From positions 1 to 7,828 of the forward strand of contig DAOWGJ010000102.1 in assembly GCA_030637505.1 (NCBI GenBank): a DNA stretch of 7,828 nucleotides, read 5' to 3'. Numbering within the stretch: position 1 is the first letter of the stretch; each line of letters begins with the position of its first letter. A program made the translations under genes and the position numbers. This document shows positions 6,054-7,828 of the stretch, piece after piece. This DNA comes from Holophagae bacterium. GTDB taxonomy: Bacteria; Acidobacteriota; Thermoanaerobaculia; Thermoanaerobaculales; Sulfomarinibacteraceae. Under the pieces are notes generated by a model. The model was not told the DNA's origin. It saw only the letters and a program-made list of their open reading frames with translations, and did not search any database.

Positions 6054-6070
6054 AGAGTGAGGGGTGAAGA
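6050..6070 (+). repeat. Second GTGARRR heptamer run at the ecfT stop codon
   Basis: Three 7-bp units start at 6050, 6057 and 6064: ATGAAGA, GTGAGGG, GTGAAGA. The first contains the TGA stop of ecfT. It shares the 17-mer tgaagagtgaggggtga with the run at 1653-1670 after napG, in the same orientation and the same position relative to a stop codon. Confidence 0.7.
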
Positions 6071-6232
6071 GGTTCAAGAGTCCAAGAGTGTCCTCTCCGA
6101 CGGCGCGTGCCTGGTCAGGCCTTCTTCATCGAGTGAACCTCCCGATGCAGAGGTGTTGCGAAGTATGCCTGAAAGGCAACGCTCGGCGATACCCTCAGCG
6201 ACCGAGTCTCGGGCCACGCCGTAGGCCACCGA

Positions 6233-6297
6233 GGTCATTTTCTCAAGGGGCTGTACTCTTCAGGCTCGGATCCTGTCGCCCCTTGAGGAAAATGGCC
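6233..6297 (-). terminator. Long stem-loop between convergent genes, possible bidirectional terminator
   Basis: Bases 6233-6251 pair with 6278-6297 in about 19 pairs, including one G-T pair and one bulged base (6288). The loop of 26 bases contains a smaller cagg/cctg pairing (6261-6264 with 6272-6275). It contains A/T runs in the arms (tttt at 6238-6241, aaaa at 6289-6292) but no T-run after the stem on either strand. Its place between converging transcripts suggests termination or transcript-end protection. It could also be a remnant of terminal inverted repeats of a small element. Confidence 0.4.
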
Positions 6298-6319
6298 GAG
6301 CGGGGGCGCGCCCTGCGCG

Positions 6320-6336
6320 ACCCCGAAGGCCGGGGT
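6320..6336 (-). terminator. Short GC hairpin just after mazF
   Basis: Arms accccg (6320-6325) and cggggt (6331-6336) are perfect complements with a 5-base loop, starting 7 bases after the mazF stop on the minus strand. There is no downstream T-run, so it is only a possible transcript-end structure for mazEF. Confidence 0.35.
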
Positions 6337-6343
6337 TGAAAGC

Positions 6344-6676
6344 TCAAGACAGGAGCGTTGCGAGTTTCCCAAGAACCTCGGCAACGACCACGGGAGGTGC
6401 CTTGCCGGCGGGTTGAATGCCTCGGGCTTTCCAATCAAGGCTCTTGACCTGGTCGGCCAGCACGGTTCCGTGAATCGGCAGCCCAGTTGGAAGGGGCACC
6501 TCGAAGGGATAGCCCTTGGTTCGACTCGTGACCGGGCAGATCAGCGCGAGACCGACCTTCTCGTTGTAAGCGAGTGGAGAGAGGACTATCGCCGGTCGGT
6601 GGCCGGCTTGTTCGTGACCTGCTTGCGGGTCGAAGGAAGTCCAAACGAAATCACCCCGATCCGGTGCCGGCCTCAC
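6344..6676 (-). CDS. mazF: MazF-family endoribonuclease toxin
   Basis: MazF toxins cleave single-stranded RNA at short sequence motifs and stop growth when freed from MazE. The 110-residue product matches the family from end to end: GDFVWTSFDPQAGHEQAGHRPA (an RNA-binding and catalytic region including R27 of HRPA), LSPLAYN, CPVTSRTKGYPFEV with the T50/S51 position that also belongs to the active site, and LADQVKSLDWKARG. Length equals that of E. coli MazF (111). The GTG at 6676 is preferred: it overlaps the mazE stop as GTGA and has GGAGG 4 bases upstream (6681-6685). The ATG at 6706 would add ten Gly/Pro-rich residues and a 34-bp overlap with mazE. No residue expected for activity appears to be missing, so the toxin looks intact. 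Confidence 0.95.
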   Translation of the reverse strand: MRPAPDRGDFVWTSFDPQAGHEQAGHRPAIVLSPLAYNEKVGLALICPVTSRTKGYPFEVPLPTGLPIHGTVLADQVKSLDWKARGIQPAGKAPPVVVAEVLGKLATLLS

Positions 6677-6915
6677 AGTTCCTCCCGACCCACCGGGGCG
6701 CCCCATTCGACAACGGGGTGGAGGTTTTCCTCAGTCACATCTGCGAGCAGGTCACTGAGGCGATACTCCGTAGTCGGCAGGGGGCGGAGAATCAAAGCAC
6801 CATCCTCGACGGCGAGATCCACTGAAGCGTCTTGGTCAATATCCAGATCAACGGCAAACGCCTTCGGAATCCGGACCGCCAGACTATTTCCCCATTTTTG
6901 AACGTGAGTCTTCAT
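6673..6915 (-). CDS. mazE: MazE-family antitoxin (AbrB-type DNA-binding)
   Basis: MazE binds and neutralises MazF and, alone or with it, represses the mazEF promoter. The 80-residue product has the N-terminal swapped-hairpin AbrB/SpoVT-type domain with the motif VQKWGNSLAVRIPK (5-18). Its C-terminal arm, YRLSDLLADVTEENLHPVVEWG (51-72), is the part that wraps around MazF in the family; both regions match E. coli MazE in character. The ATG at 6915 has a strong ribosome binding site, AGGAGG (6920-6925), 4 bases away. The TGA overlaps the mazF GTG, so the pair is translationally coupled. Antitoxin-first order is normal for this family. Confidence 0.93.
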   Translation of the reverse strand: MKTHVQKWGNSLAVRIPKAFAVDLDIDQDASVDLAVEDGALILRPLPTTEYRLSDLLADVTEENLHPVVEWGAPVGREEL

Positions 6916-6936
6916 GGACCCTCCTCTTAATGAGTC

Positions 6937-6966
6937 TACATTGAAGATACATTAGGAAGTTGTCAA
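6937..6966 (-). promoter_or_regulatory. Candidate mazEF promoter with a direct-repeat operator
   Basis: On the minus strand a perfect TTGACA -35 box lies at 6961-6966. The best-spaced -10 position (6938-6943, caatgt) is a poor match. Two copies of AATGTA (6937-6942 and 6948-6953, read on the minus strand) are 11 bp apart, one helical turn, and fall where a repressor would block RNA polymerase. The region is visibly more AT-rich than its surroundings. Binding by MazE or MazEF is inferred from the autoregulation known in this family. Confidence 0.5.
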
Positions 6967-6974
6967 AATCAAGA

Positions 6975-6996
6975 CTCTGGAGTTCAAACTCAAGAG
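6975..6996 (-). terminator. Candidate terminator after the exported-protein gene
   Basis: On the minus strand an imperfect hairpin (6975-6984 with 6987-6996, one mismatch) is followed by the T-rich tail tcttgatttt (6965-6974). It lies about 30 bases past the stop of the upstream minus-strand gene and just before the mazEF -35 box, so it could separate the two transcripts. Confidence 0.45.
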
Positions 6997-7001
6997 CGCA
7001 T

Positions 7002-7022
7002 GCAATCTGTTCGACAGATTGC
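7002..7022 (-). repeat. Perfect 9-bp inverted repeat just past a stop codon
   Basis: The arms gcaatctgt (7002-7010) and acagattgc (7014-7022) are perfect complements around the 3-base loop tcg. On the minus strand it begins 4 bases after the stop of the exported-protein gene. No T-run follows directly. It may act together with the neighbouring hairpin at 6975-6996 as a transcript end, or be a protein-binding palindrome. Confidence 0.55.
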
Positions 7023-7026
7023 CTTG

Positions 7027-7828
7027 CTATTCCATCGTCGTCTGATAACTGACGCTGTAGATAGGGATTCCACCAAGGCGGGTCGGAGCGCGTTTTTCCA
7101 GTGTGGCCGTAACGACACAGGTTTGGCCGGGTCGCACGTCGCAGGCAATGGCTGTTTTCGTTCCCCATTCCCCCTCGTGGTCATCGTCGTCGGCGATCGC
7201 CCGGACTCCACGATTGACGTAGAACTCCTGGTTGTATTTCCCATACTCGTTGTCGTCAGCATCATTATCGACCCGCGTGACGGCGAAACCGACGGCGACC
7301 TCATGGAGGCCTGGTGTGAGGTCGGTGTCGAGGGCGGTGATCAACGTATCCTTGCGCTTCCCAACCTTGCTGGGTCTCTGGAGGATATGGCCGGGTTCGC
7401 CCATGCCCTCCCAGAGTTTGCCTCGGTGGGCCAGCATCTCGCCGTCGATTGCGACTTCGTAGTAGGTAATCATGAAGGGCCGTTCGATCACCACCCGAAT
7501 GGCCCCGGTGTCCCCTGGGACCCCGGGTACGGGGGCTGCGACGGGCGGAGCCACTGCCGGTGTGGGTGCTGAGGCGGGTGCAGGGGCCGACCCCTCCTCA
7601 AGCTCGATCATGCGGACCAAAACACGATCTGGAACGCCGTGTTCCTTGAGGGAGACCAGATCGGTTCCGCTGAGTTCCGGGAAGGATCCGATGTCGTGGA
7701 CCTTGGCCCAGATGATTTCCAATGACAGTCCTCCCTCGGCCATGGCGAGAACCTCGGCGACCCGGCTGTCCTCAAGGGCAGACGTTGGCTCACCGGCATG
7801 GGCCGGGAATACGGATGTCATGACGATC
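7027..7828 (-). CDS. Probable exported protein of unknown function (5' end likely off-window)
   Basis: I do not recognise this family. From the ATG at 7821 it has 264 residues, but the first nine (ending FPAHA, then GEP) look like the end of a signal peptide with an AxA cleavage site. The frame stays open to the right edge, so the true start probably lies beyond it. Residues 18-76 form a small helical domain ending in DLVSLKEHGVPDRVLVRMIE, a pattern common in exported bacterial proteins. An Ala/Pro linker follows (78-103). Residues 107-264 are rich in beta-strand patterns (IRVVIERPF, YYEVAIDGE, GLHEVAVGFAVTRV), with an acidic loop DNDADDNE (185-192), an Asp run DDDDHE (211-216), and two cysteines (C227, C235) that could form a disulfide. 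The acidic loops could bind calcium, which is speculative. The linker DNA holds a strong hairpin (7504-7527). Confidence 0.7.
   Translation of the reverse strand, partial: IVMTSVFPAHAGEPTSALEDSRVAEVLAMAEGGLSLEIIWAKVHDIGSFPELSGTDLVSLKEHGVPDRVLVRMIELEEGSAPAPASAPTPAVAPPVAAPVPGVPGDTGAIRVVIERPFMITYYEVAIDGEMLAHRGKLWEGMGEPGHILQRPSKVGKRKDTLITALDTDLTPGLHEVAVGFAVTRVDNDADDNEYGKYNQEFYVNRGVRAIADDDDHEGEWGTKTAIACDVRPGQTCVVTATLEKRAPTRLGGIPIYSVSYQTTME

Larger units (their letters stand above)
6054..6343. other. Convergent intergenic region with strong inverted repeats
   Basis: This stretch lies between the end of the ECF operon (+) and the end of mazEF (-). An open frame at 6064-6339 (+) begins inside the heptamer repeat and has a low-complexity, arginine-rich product, so it is not called. 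The first half (about 6071-6230) shows no recognisable gene or RNA family. The second half holds a long stem-loop and a short hairpin, listed separately. Confidence 0.55.

Noticed and set aside
6064..6339. Open frame in the convergent intergenic region
   Set aside because: It begins within the heptamer repeat, has an arginine-rich product with no domain pattern, and runs through the stem-loop.
6677..6706. ATG at 6706 as the mazF start
   Set aside because: It gives a 34-bp overlap with mazE and an extra Gly/Pro-rich tail absent from the family; GTG at 6676 has a GTGA overlap and an adjacent GGAGG.

Overview
The window is GC-rich and gene-dense. It has frequent GTG starts and tightly overlapping genes, which points to a bacterial chromosome. 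No rRNA or tRNA is present to fix the lineage. The gene order napA-D-G-H, with no napB or napF visible, resembles the periplasmic nitrate reductase clusters of some Desulfovibrio-type bacteria. Intergenic arrays of 6-7 bp repeats suggest a repeat-tolerant, probably uncultured, lineage. The phylum cannot be named from this sequence alone.

Positions 1-2710 (+) hold the end of a nap operon: the C-terminal part of the catalytic subunit NapA, the chaperone NapD, a 16-cysteine NapG/NapF-type ferredoxin, and the membrane quinol-side protein NapH. napA/napD and napD/napG overlap and are probably translationally coupled. napG and napH are separated by about 190 bp containing two heptamer repeat families, one of which forms a long imperfect palindrome. 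Together these genes would pass electrons from quinol (NapH) through iron-sulfur proteins to NapA for nitrate reduction. The upstream cytochrome genes would lie outside the window.

Positions 2711-3037 are non-coding, with a hexamer array and a 16-bp inverted repeat. Positions 3038-6053 (+) are a three-gene operon joined by ATGA/GTGA overlaps that looks like a complete energy-coupling factor (ECF) importer. It encodes two EcfA ATPase domains fused in one chain, a small hydrophobic protein that is the candidate substrate-binding S component, and an EcfT transmembrane protein fused to a THEP1-type P-loop NTPase. The substrate is not evident. The EcfT-NTPase fusion is the most unusual coding feature.

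Positions 6054-6343 are a convergent intergenic region with repeat and hairpin structures. On the minus strand, 6344-6915 is a compact mazEF toxin-antitoxin pair with its own candidate promoter and operator. From 7027 to the right edge is a probably exported protein of unknown function whose true start likely lies beyond the window.
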